64,000 bases of DNA from Mesorhizobium hawassense. GTDB taxonomy: Bacteria > Pseudomonadota > Alphaproteobacteria > Rhizobiales > Rhizobiaceae. The DNA is taken from positions 1 to 64,000 of the forward strand of contig NZ_QMBP01000006.1 in assembly GCF_003289945.1 (NCBI RefSeq), given 5' to 3'. Below, piece by piece: positions 18,201 through 26,160 of the stretch (position 1 is its first letter; the number at the start of each line of letters is the position of its first letter). The notes under the pieces are model-generated. The model searched no databases and was not told the DNA's origin. It saw only the letters and a program-made list of their open reading frames with translations. The position numbers were made by a program, and so were the translations under genes.

Positions 18201-18594
18201 CGTCGCCGGGCTGGTGCTGGTGCGCCAGCGTCCGGGCAAGGGCAATGCGATCTTCCTGACCCTGGAGGACGAAAAGTCGATCGCCAACGTCATCATCTGG
18301 CCGCGCGTCTTCGACCGCTTCCGCTCCATCGTCATGGGCGCGCGCTTCATCCGCGTCACCGGCAAGCTGCAGCATGAATCGGACGTCATCCACATCGTCG
18401 CCGACAGGATCGAGGACCTAACCTCCTGGCTGAGCGTGCTGCTGCACGAGGCGCCCGTCATCGAGCATCGACACGACGAAACGGCCCCCTATCGGCCCAC
18501 GGACCCTGGCCGTGGCATGGCCGTACAGCAAGATACCGCGACGCTGTCCAGTGAGGCCCGGCAGGTCATGCCCAGAGGTCGTAACTTCCAGTAG
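15262..18594 (+). CDS. dnaE2: DnaE2, error-prone DNA polymerase III alpha
   Basis: 1110 residues from ATG 15262, overlapping the imuB stop by 4 bases; a longer in-frame ORF upstream is out-of-frame imuB. PHP-like start [20 protein letters not shown], palm motif [18 protein letters not shown] and catalytic [14 protein letters not shown] (about 382-395). [20 protein letters not shown] lies in the fingers and an OB fold at about 975-1050 ([20 protein letters not shown]). It copies past lesions with reduced fidelity, needs ImuA/ImuB, and is SOS-induced through the box at 12806. Length and motifs are complete. Confidence 0.96.
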   Translation: MNALTVIPYAEFGIRSNFSFLRGASKPEELVVTAKFYGFASIGLADRNTVAGVVRAWQQARVEKLAYHPGCRLVFGDGTPDILAYPRDRQGWGHLCRMLTQANLRDENEKGATLLEMSDLLEWGDRMSLAILPDLSGGAEDRLSLISRLKNRFGAALRLAVAPDYAGNDRFRIEQAAAMAGEARVPLMATNDVLYHAADRRPLQDVLTAIRLNTPVCEVGLELTANAERHLKPPLEMARLFRRHPQALAETLRFADELSFALSDLEYNYPDEPTESGLGPQAELERLAREGATVRYPAGVPDHVTQRIDSELALIERLNYARYFLTVHDIVKFARSKDILCQGRGSAANSIICFCIGITEVGPERIDTLFERFISEERNEPPDIDVDFEHERRDEVIAYIYEKYSAKRTALAAAVISYRGRSALREVAKAMGLSEDVRSALSSTIWGWSTSELGEREANAGGLDRTDPLSRQVLERANEIMGFPRHLSQHVGGFVITRDRLDEVVPIVKTAMEERKMVEWDKDDLDAVKILKVDVLALGMLTCLKRAFTLLTHHYPQARDDYGRPLTLATLREADERVYDMICRADTLGVFQIESRAQMSMLPRLKPRTFYDLVIEVAIVRPGPIQGDMVHPYLRRRQGKEAVHYPSLELKKILGKTLGVPLFQEQAMKIAIVAGGFRPGEADELRRAMATFKRTGTIGNYRQRMIDGMVGNGYEKEFAERCFKQIEGFGEYGFPESHAASFALLVYASCWFKTFYPDVFCAAILNAQPMGFYQPAQLVRDARDHGVEVREVDINHSVWDCTLEETAFDPSRILERHASMRGVIETAHAVRLGFRQIKGLSEERMDIVVGRRGEGYRSVRDVWLRSGLDVGEIERLAQADAFRSIGLDRRSALWEVRALDGKSAAEKLPLFDQPSLSLRELEPETRLPKMPLGEHVVHDYRSLGLSLKEHPVAFLRERLERAGITPNACLPSVRDGRRVSVAGLVLVRQRPGKGNAIFLTLEDEKSIANVIIWPRVFDRFRSIVMGARFIRVTGKLQHESDVIHIVADRIEDLTSWLSVLLHEAPVIEHRHDETAPYRPTDPGRGMAVQQDTATLSSEARQVMPRGRNFQ

Positions 18595-18604
18595 CCGCAA
18601 GCAC

Positions 18605-18694
18605 CTTCGTCATCCACGGGCGAAGCGACGCGGCGCAGACCCGAGGATCATGCCGCGACTTTGAAGAGCCGCGACGGTGCGGAATTCTGCTCCG
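18605..18694. repeat. Decayed half-copy of the GIY-YIG-associated REP-like repeat
   Basis: CTTCGTCATCCACGGGCGAA, then GCGACGCGGCGCAGACCCGA and GGATCATGCCGCGAC, follow the left terminus of the units at 52068 and 61598. The hairpin arms read ATCCACGGG / CCCGAGGAT. After it, GAAGAGCCGCGACGGTGCGG AATTCTGC is the inverse of the GTTCTGCACCGTGGCGGCTC tract next to the right terminus of the 61.6 kb unit. It fills the dnaE2/Trm112 convergent gap. Confidence 0.7.
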
Positions 18695-18709
18695 TCAGGG
18701 GAAGAAGAT

Positions 18710-18958
18710 CTACGACGGCCCGCCGAGCCGCGGCTGAGGCGTCAGCATGTCCTCGGCCGAGATCGTGCGCGCTTCCGAAGGCAGCATGACCGGGATGCCG
18801 TCGCGCACCGGATAGGCGAGCTTCGCCACGCGCGAAACCAGCTCGCTGCGCTCGGGATCCCAGGTCAGCGGCCCCTTGGTCAGCGGGCAGGCGAGCAGTT
18901 CAAGCAATTTCGGATCAACGTCGGCCTTCCGCCCGTCACGTCCATCAGCCACCAACAT
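18710..18958 (-). CDS. Trm112 family protein
   Basis: 82 residues. [20 protein letters not shown], then [18 protein letters not shown], is the complete bacterial Trm112/YcaR domain. The eukaryotic homologue is the zinc-binding activator of methyltransferases. Bacterial versions are short and usually keep only part of the zinc ligands; here a single Cys remains. Functional partners are not established. It is followed downstream by a repeat. It sits 56 bp behind the Lon-like gene on the same strand and may be co-transcribed with it. Confidence 0.92.
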   Translation of the reverse strand: MLVADGRDGRKADVDPKLLELLACPLTKGPLTWDPERSELVSRVAKLAYPVRDGIPVMLPSEARTISAEDMLTPQPRLGGPS

Positions 18959-19014
18959 ATCCTCCCGCGACCTGGGATGCGTCGGGATTCAACTCGGGCC
19001 GAATCTCGATACAC

Positions 19015-19686
19015 TTACTGGATGCTGGAACCAAAATCGTCATCCTCCCGCGCCAGCGTCATTTCGGTTATCGCAATCAGCGTTTCGGCGCGCGTCTTCA
19101 GGTCCGGCGCTTCCAGCAGCGCCTGCTTCTCGGCCGGTCCGTATGGCGCCATCATCGACAGCGCGTTGACCAGCATGCCGTTTTCGGCGCGGCTGACGCT
19201 CTCCCAGTCGGCCTCGAGGTCGTTGGCCTGCAGATAGGCGCGAAACGCCTTGAGCAGCGCCGGCCGGTCGACTTCGGCGGCGGCCGGATCTTCCTCGAGG
19301 TCGGCCAGAAACGGCGCGATCTTGCACTGCCGGAACGGCGCCTTTGCCGCGATCTCCTGCCCTATGCGGAACCGGCACACGCCCTGCAGCGAGATCAAAT
19401 AGCGGCCGTCGCCGGTCTCGGCGAGCGAGATGATGCGCCCGGCGCAGCCGACATTGCACAGTTCCGGCTCGCCATCGTCCCGCAAGGCGCCGTCGAGGCT
19501 GGGCTGGATCATGCCGATCAGCCGCGAACCGGCCATCGCCTGGTCGATCATCTGCAGGTATCGCGGCTCGAAAATGTTGAGCGGCATGCGGCCGCCAGGC
19601 AGGAGCAGCGCTCCGGCAAGCGGAAACACCGGGATTGCCGGCGGCAGATCCTTGGCCAGCCGGTAGAGTGCGTTACCGACGCGCAC
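19015..19686 (-). CDS. LON peptidase substrate-binding domain protein
   Basis: 223 residues, start GTG 19686. IPVFPLAGALLLPGGRMPLN IFEPRY is the signature of the Lon N-terminal (PUA-like) domain, followed by GRIISLAETGDGRYLISLQG. The ATPase and protease domains of Lon are absent. Such free-standing domains are conserved in alphaproteobacteria next to thioredoxin/TPR genes, as here, but their role is unproven. The gene lies 161 bp after the thioredoxin-like gene and before Trm112, all on the minus strand. Confidence 0.92.
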   Translation of the reverse strand: MRVGNALYRLAKDLPPAIPVFPLAGALLLPGGRMPLNIFEPRYLQMIDQAMAGSRLIGMIQPSLDGALRDDGEPELCNVGCAGRIISLAETGDGRYLISLQGVCRFRIGQEIAAKAPFRQCKIAPFLADLEEDPAAAEVDRPALLKAFRAYLQANDLEADWESVSRAENGMLVNALSMMAPYGPAEKQALLEAPDLKTRAETLIAITEMTLAREDDDFGSSIQ

Positions 19687-19847
19687 CGCGACCCTCCCAC
19701 AGCAATGCCGGCAAGCGCATCAACCCGCAATCTCCTCTCGCACCGCCAAACCCGTCTTGAATGGCAGCAGCACCACCAGCCCCGCCCTTATCTGGCGCTG
19801 ATGCCCCACAGCTCAAGCCTGCCGGCTACGATAGCCGGTAAAAACTC

Positions 19848-20840
19848 TTACGAAAACAGCAGCGACGACAGCTTGCGCCGCGCCGCGAGCGTCGCCTCGT
19901 CGGTCATTCCCCAAGCCTCGAATAGCTTCAACAGCTGCGCCCTGGCGCCGTCGTCGTTCCACGTCCGGTCGGCCTTGACGATCGAAAGCAGGTTGTCGGC
20001 GGCCGCATTCCGCTCGCCGCGCGCGTTCTGAATCATCGCCAGGTCGAAGCGCGCCTGATGGTCGGCCGGATCGGCGGCAAGCCTACGCTCGAACTCGGCC
20101 GGATTGCCGAGCGCCGCGGCTTCCGCCGCAAGCGCCATCTTGGCGCGCAGCGCGGCCAGCACCGGCGCGTCCTTCTTGTCCTCCGGCGCCCGGGCCAGGA
20201 CGGCTTCGGCGCCTTCCGCGTCGCCGGCATCGAACAGGATCTCGCCCAGCCCCGCGACCGCCTCGATCGTCTCCGGCGCCTGCTCCAGGATCGCGTCATA
20301 GATGTCGGCCGCGGTCTGGGCGTCGCCGGCCGTGCGCGCCTCGGTCGCCGCGGCAAGCGCGTCCGCGATCTGCGGCGCGCCGCCGCCCTTGCCGCCGATC
20401 TTCTGGATGAACTGGGCGATCTGGCTTTCGGGGATAGCGCCCATGAAGCCGTCGACCGGCTGGCCGTCCTTGAAGGCGATGACCGCGGGAATGGACTGGA
20501 TGCCGAGCTGGCCGGCGATCGAGGGATGATCGTCGATGTTCATCTTGACCAGCTTGACCTTGCCGCCGGCGGCCTGCACCGCCTTTTCCAGCTGCGGCGT
20601 CAGCTGCTTGCACGGCCCGCACCACGGCGCCCAGAAGTCGACCAGCACCGGCTGGCGGCGCGATTCCTGGATGACGTCGGCGGCGAAGGTGGCGGTCGTC
20701 GTGTCCTTGATCAGCTCGGCGGCCGCCGGCGCGTCGCCCAGCGAAACCTTGGCGCGGTCGCCGGCGCCATATTGCACCGTCTGGGCGTACTGGCCGCCAT
20801 TGCCGCCAAACGCGCCGCTATACGGATTGTCGTCGCTCAT
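19848..20840 (-). CDS. Thioredoxin-domain/TPR co-chaperone (CnoX/YbbN-like)
   Basis: 330 residues. Thioredoxin fold at about 45-150 with the active site FWAPWCGPCKQL (Cys73 and Cys76) and cis-Pro in GIQSIPAVIAFKDG. From about 160 to the end come TPR-like helices (TAADIYDAILEQAPETIEAV and RFDLAMIQNARGERNAAADN). This architecture matches CnoX, which protects unfolded proteins and hands them to chaperonins; family members differ in whether the CxxC is redox-active. Here CGPC is intact. It leads the minus-strand group thioredoxin, Lon-like, Trm112. Confidence 0.9.
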   Translation of the reverse strand: MSDDNPYSGAFGGNGGQYAQTVQYGAGDRAKVSLGDAPAAAELIKDTTTATFAADVIQESRRQPVLVDFWAPWCGPCKQLTPQLEKAVQAAGGKVKLVKMNIDDHPSIAGQLGIQSIPAVIAFKDGQPVDGFMGAIPESQIAQFIQKIGGKGGGAPQIADALAAATEARTAGDAQTAADIYDAILEQAPETIEAVAGLGEILFDAGDAEGAEAVLARAPEDKKDAPVLAALRAKMALAAEAAALGNPAEFERRLAADPADHQARFDLAMIQNARGERNAAADNLLSIVKADRTWNDDGARAQLLKLFEAWGMTDEATLAARRKLSSLLFS

Positions 20841-20942
20841 CGTGTCGCCCTTTCGGTCGCGCTCTGGGCGTCGGCGCCCGGCGCGTCATTGTCAAATTTC
20901 GGAATCGCCCTCCATGTGGCGATCAAGCCGTGACTTTCAAGA

Positions 20943-21437
20943 TTATGAGACCTTCAAGATAACAGGATCGTGGCCGGTTGCCTCGACGAATCTGATCAGA
21001 TCGGCGGCGGCGATCGAGGTCGTCGCCTCGTTGGTCAGCGGATGGCCGTTGATGACGTCGTGGCTCATCAACTCCTGGTCGAGCACCGCCTTGACCTTGC
21101 CTTGCGTGTCGTTGATCAGGCCGAAAACGGTGACCGCCCCGGGGATGACGCCGAGCAGTTCCATCAGCATCTCCGGCCTGCCGAACGACACCCGGCCGGC
21201 GGCGCCGATCAGGTGGTGGATCTGCTTCAGGTCGACCACGGCCTCCTCGCCGACCGTGACCAGGAAGTAATTGTCCTTCTTGTCCTTGAGGAACAGGTTC
21301 TTGGTGTGGCCGCCATGGATTTCACCGCGCAGGGCCTGCGAATCGGCCACCGTGAACAGCGGCGGATGCCGCACCGTCGACACGGCAATGCCGAGATCGG
21401 CAAGAAAGGCGTTGAGCTCGGCTTCGGTCTTCGGCAT
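20943..21437 (-). CDS. Prolyl-tRNA editing protein (ProXp-ala / YbaK-type deacylase)
   Basis: 164 residues. HPPLFTVADSQALRGEIHGG, KNLFLKDKKDNYFLV and SFGRPEMLMELLGVIPGAVT, then DQELMSHDVINGHPLTNEAT, follow the free-standing prolyl-tRNA synthetase-associated editing domain closely. The family hydrolyses Ala mischarged on tRNA-Pro in the cytosol. The conserved Lys in KNLFLKD is present. It is a single gene, divergent from the tRNA-Gly gene across 198 bp. Confidence 0.92.
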   Translation of the reverse strand: MPKTEAELNAFLADLGIAVSTVRHPPLFTVADSQALRGEIHGGHTKNLFLKDKKDNYFLVTVGEEAVVDLKQIHHLIGAAGRVSFGRPEMLMELLGVIPGAVTVFGLINDTQGKVKAVLDQELMSHDVINGHPLTNEATTSIAAADLIRFVEATGHDPVILKVS

Positions 21438-21578
21438 TCGGTCCTCGCATCATCGGGAAGCGTCATGCCGTTTACGGCGAACGATGCCATTCCGGCAAGG
21501 CCGTGCCGGCCGGGCCAGCGTTTGCGGCTCTGGATTCAGCCGCTTGCGGGCCTCGGGAAAAAGACCGTCATTTCCCTG

Positions 21579-21607
21579 TTGCAATCGCCGCGCTCTTCGG
21601 CCATATA
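21579..21607 (+). promoter_or_regulatory. Promoter of tRNA-Gly
   Basis: TTGCAA at 21579-21584 and CATATA at 21602-21607 are separated by exactly 17 bp. They lie 28 bp upstream of the tRNA 5' end, a normal distance for a short 5' leader. Confidence 0.6.
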
Positions 21608-21635
21608 GGCCCGGCTTGCGGCCAAGGCCGCGCGA

Positions 21636-21710
21636 GCGGGTGTAGCTCAGGGGTAGAGCACAACCTTGCCAAGGTTGGGGTCGAGCGTTCGAATCGCTTC
21701 ACCCGCTCCA
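21636..21710 (+). tRNA. tRNA-Gly (anticodon GCC)
   Basis: Cloverleaf is readable: acceptor GCGGGTG with CACCCGC, D-arm AGCTCAGGGGTAGAGC, anticodon stem-loop CAACC-TTGCCAA-GGTTG with anticodon GCC, and T-loop GTTCGAATC. The discriminator is T and the CCA tail is encoded (21708-21710). The gene stands alone. tRNA-Gly genes are frequent integration targets, but no duplicate of the 3' end was found to the right. Confidence 0.97.
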
Positions 21711-21735
21711 GTTTCCCTTAGGGATCAAGCAACGA

Positions 21736-21762
21736 AAAGCCGCGGTTCGCCGCGGCTTTTTC
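21736..21762. terminator. Rho-independent terminator behind tRNA-Gly
   Basis: Stem AAAGCCGCGG - TTCG - CCGCGGCTTT with a T-run on the plus strand and an A-run before it, so it could stop transcripts from both directions. The UUCG tetraloop makes it very stable. Confidence 0.93.
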
Positions 21763-21880
21763 GCATTTGGGGGCGAACCAAGAAGTCGTCCCTGTCGATT
21801 TCCATCTGCCACTCTTCCCGAAAATACCGCAAACTGAAATCCGGGTTACCGTGTGGCAGGTGCAGAGGGGAACTTACGAA

Positions 21881-22717
21881 ATGGCGAGCGATACACTTGC
21901 GCTTTTGATCGACGGCGACAACGCATCACCGAAAATCATATCAGGGCTGCTTGCGGAGATCGCCAATTACGGCCGGGCAAGTGTCAGACGAATCTATGGA
22001 GACTGGACGAAGCCGAATCTCAATGGCTGGAAGGAATGCCTGCTTGAGCATTCTCTTCAGCCCGTGCAGCAGTTCGCCTACGCGACGGGCAAGAACGCGA
22101 CGGACGGCGCGATGATCATCGACGCGATGGACCTGCTCTACACAGGACGGTTTTCCGGCTTCTGCATCGTCTCGAGCGACAGCGATTTCGCAAGACTCGC
22201 CTCTCGCATCCGCGAGCATGGCATAACCGTTTACGGATTCGGTGAACGTAAGACGCCCCGGCCGTTCATTACAGCCTGCGACAAGTTCATATATATCGAC
22301 GTGCTCGGCGGCGCGGCGGTAGAGCCGCCGCAAGCAACGCAAAATATACAAGAGAGCGACCGTAGAAAGTCCGTCGAGGTTGCTGCGGCATCCGTCAATA
22401 TCGAAGCAGAAAAAGGCAGGCCAGCACAGGGTGGAGCTGCAAGCGGCGAGCTGGACGACACCGCGCTCGACATGCTCCGAAAGGCAGTCGAGGCATCGGC
22501 GGATGAAGACGGCCGCGCGAATCTCGCGCGCGTGGGAGCGCACCTTGCAAAGCAATCACCAGACTTCGACGCTAGAAACTACGGCTATCCGCGGTTGAGC
22601 GATCTGGCGACCGCCTCCGGTATTCTTGAAGTGGAGCGCGTAGGCGATCAGCCAAAGATTGTCATGGTGCGATTGAAGACGGTTGATGCGCGTCTCGCAC
22701 CGAGAACCGGCCGCTAG
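21881..22717 (+). CDS. NYN-domain nuclease with C-terminal OST-HTH/LOTUS domain
   Basis: 278 residues from ATG 21881 (AGAGGGG upstream). The NYN (PIN-like) domain at about 5-150 has LALLIDGDNASPKI, NATDGAMIIDAMDLLYTG and FCIVSSDSDFARLASRIREH; these Asp residues form the usual metal site of PIN nucleases. After a linker, residues 200-265 (LARVGAHLAKQSPDFDARNY GYPRLSDL) make a LOTUS domain, an RNA-binding winged helix. The combination matches LabA-like bacterial proteins presumed to cut or bind RNA. It lies directly behind the tRNA-Gly terminator and appears less GC-rich than its surroundings. Confidence 0.85.
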   Translation: MASDTLALLIDGDNASPKIISGLLAEIANYGRASVRRIYGDWTKPNLNGWKECLLEHSLQPVQQFAYATGKNATDGAMIIDAMDLLYTGRFSGFCIVSSDSDFARLASRIREHGITVYGFGERKTPRPFITACDKFIYIDVLGGAAVEPPQATQNIQESDRRKSVEVAAASVNIEAEKGRPAQGGAASGELDDTALDMLRKAVEASADEDGRANLARVGAHLAKQSPDFDARNYGYPRLSDLATASGILEVERVGDQPKIVMVRLKTVDARLAPRTGR

Positions 22718-22975
22718 TGCCTCGCCAGACGCCGACGATCAGGCGCCTGGTCGCGCGCGACACTTCGACTCGGTAGGTAGCGTCCGACGTCCGGAAAGTG
22801 TCAGCCGCTCCTCAGACTTGAGTCGTATCTTCAACGGACTGTAGAGCCCCTTTTGCTAGGTCCCCGACAACTATATTGTTCGGTGAAAGTGCTGGAGACA
22901 ATTCAGCCGGGCAGGTTCGCGGGGAGCATTTCCCGCAAATTTTACGTTGGGGCATACCAGAACAAAAAATCGGCC

Positions 22976-23398
22976 ATGAGGTTTACCGCCTTACAGGACC
23001 CGTGCGGCCAATGGATGGTCTATGATCTGCTGTCGGATTTGCCAGCGCAGATGCCGGACATATTGCTGCTTGGGTTGACTCGCGAGGAAGCCGAGCGGCT
23101 TGCCCGGCAGGCGGATGAATTCCTCTCGGCGCAACAGCCGGGCGCGCCGAGGCGATCGGCGCTCATTGGAGATTTCGGTGCGCTGGCGCAGGGAGCGCCG
23201 ACGCGGTTCGCTGCGATGCAGGATCCGTGTGACGACTGGCTTGTTTGCGATCTGGCTTCCGACCTTCCGGCGGAGCTGGAAAACCGGCTTCTGATCGGGC
23301 TGGCGCGAAGCGAGGCCGAGCAGCTTGCCGGCCTGGCCAATGCGGGAATCATCAGGCGCGCCGGCAATTCGCCCATTCTAGTCGCCAGCGTCGCCTGA
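22976..23398 (+). CDS. Orphan protein made of two copies of one short domain
   Basis: 140 residues from ATG 22976 (MRFTALQDPC). Residues 2-47 and 78-123 are copies of the same 46-residue unit: RFxAxQDPC, then WxVxDLxSDLPA, then LLxGLxRxEAExLAxxA. I count 27 identities in 46, with no gap. The 30-residue linker is unrelated. Each unit predicts as two beta strands followed by a helix, with a conserved Cys at 10 and 85. No family is recognised and no membrane segment is seen. The upstream 258 bp holds no gene and no clear promoter. It could be a small binding module of unknown ligand. Confidence 0.65.
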   Translation: MRFTALQDPCGQWMVYDLLSDLPAQMPDILLLGLTREEAERLARQADEFLSAQQPGAPRRSALIGDFGALAQGAPTRFAAMQDPCDDWLVCDLASDLPAELENRLLIGLARSEAEQLAGLANAGIIRRAGNSPILVASVA

Positions 23399-23436
23399 CG
23401 CCGCCAGCCCTCGCTCCGTATTTTCCTCGAATTGCT

Positions 23437-24198
23437 CTAGCGGCCGATCCCAACCAGCCGGGCCGAGCGGGCAAGCCCGTCGAGGGCGCGCCTGGCCACG
23501 CCTCTTGCCGGTTCTGCCACCGGTGCGACGGCGAGGCTGCGCCGCTTTTCCTGCGCAAAGGCTTCGAGCTCGCTGAAGAAGCCGGCGTCATGGAAGCGGA
23601 AGGCTTCCACCTTGCGGAACGCTCTCACGCCGGCCTTCTCGGTCCACTTTTCGCCTTCCTGCTTGGTGACGGCAACGTGGGTTTCGCCTTCTATGACCCG
23701 CGCCAGCCGCTCCTGGTCCGGCTTCGTGCCCGGCGCGAAGAACCGGACGGCCGCGTCGAAGGCCCGATGCGGATCGGCCACCAGATCCTCGTAGCGCACC
23801 AGGAGACGTTCGAAACGGACCGGGCTGTCGACCCACTTGGCCATGAACGCTGCCCAGCCCTCGGCGCGGATGCGCGCGAATTCCTGAAAGCTTTCCTTGG
23901 TGTCTGCGCCGCCGTCCAGCAGGTAGAGTTCGAAGTCCGAGATCGTCGCCGGCGTGAGCGAACGGTACTGGATCAGATAGGGCACGTCCGGCAGGATCGG
24001 GACGGACAGGTCGAAGTCGTGGTTCTTGGTGAAGTTCATGCCCAGGCGCGTGCACGGGGCGCTGCCGCAGCAGGCCGGATCGCTGGTGTAGAACAGGCAG
24101 TACCTGAAGTCGCCGCCGAAATAGGCGAGCGCAAGGCGATGCATCAGGTGATGCCCGCTGCGCGGCCAGCTCACGCCGGCGACGTATCTGACTTTCAC
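23437..24198 (-). CDS. Sulfotransferase-like protein
   Basis: 253 residues if the GTG at 24198 is used; an ATG at 24276 would add 26 residues that look non-coding. The start KVRYVAGVSWPRSGHHLMHR contains the PAPS 5'-phosphosulfate loop (PRSG). RFERLLVRYEDLVADPHRAF provides the 3'-phosphate-binding region typical of sulfotransferase families. Cys-rich YCLFYTSDPACCGSAPCTR lies between them. It would transfer sulfate from PAPS to a glycan or lipid, acceptor unknown. There are no sulfate-activation genes nearby. It is convergent with the two-domain orphan gene. Confidence 0.7.
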   Translation of the reverse strand: MKVRYVAGVSWPRSGHHLMHRLALAYFGGDFRYCLFYTSDPACCGSAPCTRLGMNFTKNHDFDLSVPILPDVPYLIQYRSLTPATISDFELYLLDGGADTKESFQEFARIRAEGWAAFMAKWVDSPVRFERLLVRYEDLVADPHRAFDAAVRFFAPGTKPDQERLARVIEGETHVAVTKQEGEKWTEKAGVRAFRKVEAFRFHDAGFFSELEAFAQEKRRSLAVAPVAEPARGVARRALDGLARSARLVGIGR

Positions 24199-24368
24199 GC
24201 GACTCGAAGCCCCTGTTGTCACGCGTTTGTGATTGTCTCTCGATAGTAGGCAAAGCGCTTGAAGTCCAGCATCCACGCCCGGCCGCCCACAGGCAACATC
24301 GTCACCCGACCACTGCTCTGCAAGAGGGACGCCGCATCAGCCCCACAAGCATCGGGTTGGCAGGATGA

Positions 24369-24650
24369 TCCTTACCACCCGGCGCGCACCGCCCGGGCAG
24401 TTGCGCAGAGCGCTGCCGTTTTCAGAGCAGTGGCCTGGCCGCAAGCGATCTTTCGCGGCTGGAATCCGGCTGCGCCGCGCTCGGTCTCGACAAGATCGGC
24501 GCGGCCTATGGCAACAGCCAGTCCCGGCCGGAGATGCTGCCGCAGCAATATGATCTGGTTTTCGCGAGTGGGAAACCCGCGCTGGAAGGCGACATGCAGC
24601 CGCCTGGCGGCAATCTGAATGGCCCCGAGGACTTCATCAAATCCATATAG
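24369..24650 (+). pseudogene. Probable 3' remnant of a protein-coding gene
   Basis: This frame is open for 93 codons to TAG at 24648-24650, but has no plausible start and is preceded by an in-frame TGA (24366). The translated end looks protein-like: SSGLAASDLSRLESGCAALG, then AYGNSQSRPEMLPQQYDLVF and GGNLNGPEDFIKSI. No function is recognised. Together with its position between a sulfotransferase and an Lrp gene, it is best read as the tail of a deleted or frameshifted gene. The rest of the 457-bp gap (24199-24655) holds nothing clear. Confidence 0.4.
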
Positions 24651-24655
24651 CCCCG

Positions 24656-25105
24656 TTACCCCAGCCGCGCCCTCGTCGTCCGCGGCGTCGCCAAGAGCAG
24701 GCTGGTCTCGCTGCCCGTTATGCCTGGGATCAGTCTTATCCGCCGCAGCACGGCGTCGAAATCGGTGAGCGTGGCGGTGCCGAGTTCGACCACCAGGTCC
24801 CAGCGGCCATTGGTGGTGTGGATGGTCGAGACCTCGGCGAGGCCGCCGAGCGCCTTGACGACGCGGTCGGCGGCATGGCCTTCGATCTCGATCGTCATCA
24901 CGCCGCGGATCTTCTGGTCGACCGCGTCGGCGCGCAGCACCACCGTGTAGCCGATGATCTCGCCGGATTTCTCCAGCCGCTCCATGCGCGACCTGACCGT
25001 GGCGCGCGACACGCCGAGATCGATGGCGAGGTCGGAGACGCTGCGCCGCGCATCGTGCCTCAGCAGCGTCACCAGCTTTTCGTCGAGAGCGTCCATCTCT
25101 TCCAT
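24656..25105 (-). CDS. Lrp/AsnC regulator, probably of arginine catabolism
   Basis: 149 residues from ATG 25105 (ATG 25096 is also possible). The N-terminal HTH is LAIDLGVSRATVRSRMERLE. The RAM ligand domain carries VMTIEIEGHAADRVVKAL, TTNGRWDLVVELGT, and ITGSETSLLLATP at the end. It is divergent from arginase and ornithine cyclodeaminase, with a palindrome (25118-25137) between. In agrobacteria and rhizobia an Lrp-type protein activates the arginase/cyclodeaminase genes in response to arginine or ornithine, so the same role is inferred here. Confidence 0.9.
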   Translation of the reverse strand: MEEMDALDEKLVTLLRHDARRSVSDLAIDLGVSRATVRSRMERLEKSGEIIGYTVVLRADAVDQKIRGVMTIEIEGHAADRVVKALGGLAEVSTIHTTNGRWDLVVELGTATLTDFDAVLRRIRLIPGITGSETSLLLATPRTTRARLG

Positions 25106-25117
25106 TTCGATCAAGTC

Positions 25118-25137
25118 ATCTATCCAATATGATAGAT
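25118..25137. promoter_or_regulatory. Inverted-repeat operator between Lrp gene and arginase
   Basis: ATCTATC-CAATAT-GATAGAT has perfect 7-bp arms and an AT-rich centre, the style of Lrp/AsnC sites. It begins 13 bp before the regulator start and 88 bp before arginase, and so can serve autoregulation and activation. Confidence 0.7.
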
Positions 25138-25225
25138 CAGTCTTCTCGAAATGCCAATTTTCGCTGTTCAAACCGCCAGCCCGTGATGATCCAATCCCGG
25201 CATCAATCGCGAGGGCTAAAGAATC

Positions 25226-26158
25226 ATGCGCTGCAGGATCGTCGGCGCGCCGGTGCAGGACGGCGCGGGCAGGATGGGATGCGAAATGGGGCCGAGCGCG
25301 CTGCGCACGGCAGGGCTGGTCTCGGTGCTGGCCGAGCTCGGCCATCAGGTCGAGGACTGGGGCACGGTCGAGAAGACCCAGGCCCGTGCCGTCGTCCACG
25401 GCAATCTCGCGCTGAAGGCGCTGCCGGAGATTTCCGCCTGGACCGCCGCGATCGCCGAGACCGCCTATGCTGCTTCGCGCGACGCCATGCCGATCTTCCT
25501 CGGCGGCGACCATTCGATTTCCGCCGGCACCGTGTCCGGCGTGGCGCGCCGCGCCGCCGAGCGCGACCGGCCACTTTTCGTGCTGTGGCTCGACGCGCAT
25601 CCCGATTTCCACACGCTCGACACCACCACCAGCGGCAATCTGCACGGCGTGCCGCTCGCCTATGCCAGCGGCCAGGCAGGTTTTCAGGGTTATTTCCCCG
25701 ACCTGCCGCAGGCCGTCGACCCGGCTCGCATCTGCGCCATGGGCCTGCGCAGCGTCGACCCGGCCGAGCGTCGCGCGCTCACTGAAGCGGGCGTCACCGT
25801 GCACGACATGCGCGCCATCGACGAGCACGGCATTGCGCCCCTGCTGCGCGCCTTCCTGGCCCGCGTCGAGAAGGAGAACGGACTCTTGCATGTCAGCCTC
25901 GACGTCGACTTCCTCGACCCATCGATCGCGCCGGCCGTCGGCACCACCGTTCCCGGCGGTGCCACCTTCCGCGAGGCGCATCTGGTAATGGAGATGCTGT
26001 CCGACAGCGGCCTGGTCTCCAGCCTCGACCTGGTCGAGCTGAACCCGTTCCTCGACGAGCGCGGCCGCACCGCGACCCTGATGGTCGACCTCACCGCCAG
26101 CCTGATGGGCCGCCGCATCATGGACCGTCCGACCCGCAGCCATTCCGGGAGCCTCTGA
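25226..26158 (+). CDS. rocF: Arginase
   Basis: 310 residues. Manganese-binding motifs of the ureohydrolase fold are all present: GGDHSISAG (about 92-100), LDAHPDFHT (about 123-131) and SLDVDFLDPSIAPAVG with VPGG. These give the His and Asp ligands. VELNPFLDERGRTATLMVDL closes the domain. It hydrolyses arginine to ornithine and urea in the cytoplasm. The downstream gene, 2 bp away, turns ornithine into proline, so the two form a catabolic operon. In HPDFHT the usual Asn is replaced by Phe, a variation seen in other alphaproteobacterial arginases as far as I recall. Confidence 0.95.
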   Translation: MRCRIVGAPVQDGAGRMGCEMGPSALRTAGLVSVLAELGHQVEDWGTVEKTQARAVVHGNLALKALPEISAWTAAIAETAYAASRDAMPIFLGGDHSISAGTVSGVARRAAERDRPLFVLWLDAHPDFHTLDTTTSGNLHGVPLAYASGQAGFQGYFPDLPQAVDPARICAMGLRSVDPAERRALTEAGVTVHDMRAIDEHGIAPLLRAFLARVEKENGLLHVSLDVDFLDPSIAPAVGTTVPGGATFREAHLVMEMLSDSGLVSSLDLVELNPFLDERGRTATLMVDLTASLMGRRIMDRPTRSHSGSL

Positions 26159-26160
26159 GC

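Noticed and set aside
24199..24276. ATG start of the sulfotransferase at 24276
   Set aside because: The additional 26 residues look non-coding, while conserved sequence begins right after the GTG at 24198.
21688..24650. Attachment site duplication of the tRNA-Gly 3' end
   Set aside because: No second copy of the T-arm and acceptor sequence was found to the right, and no integrase gene is present.
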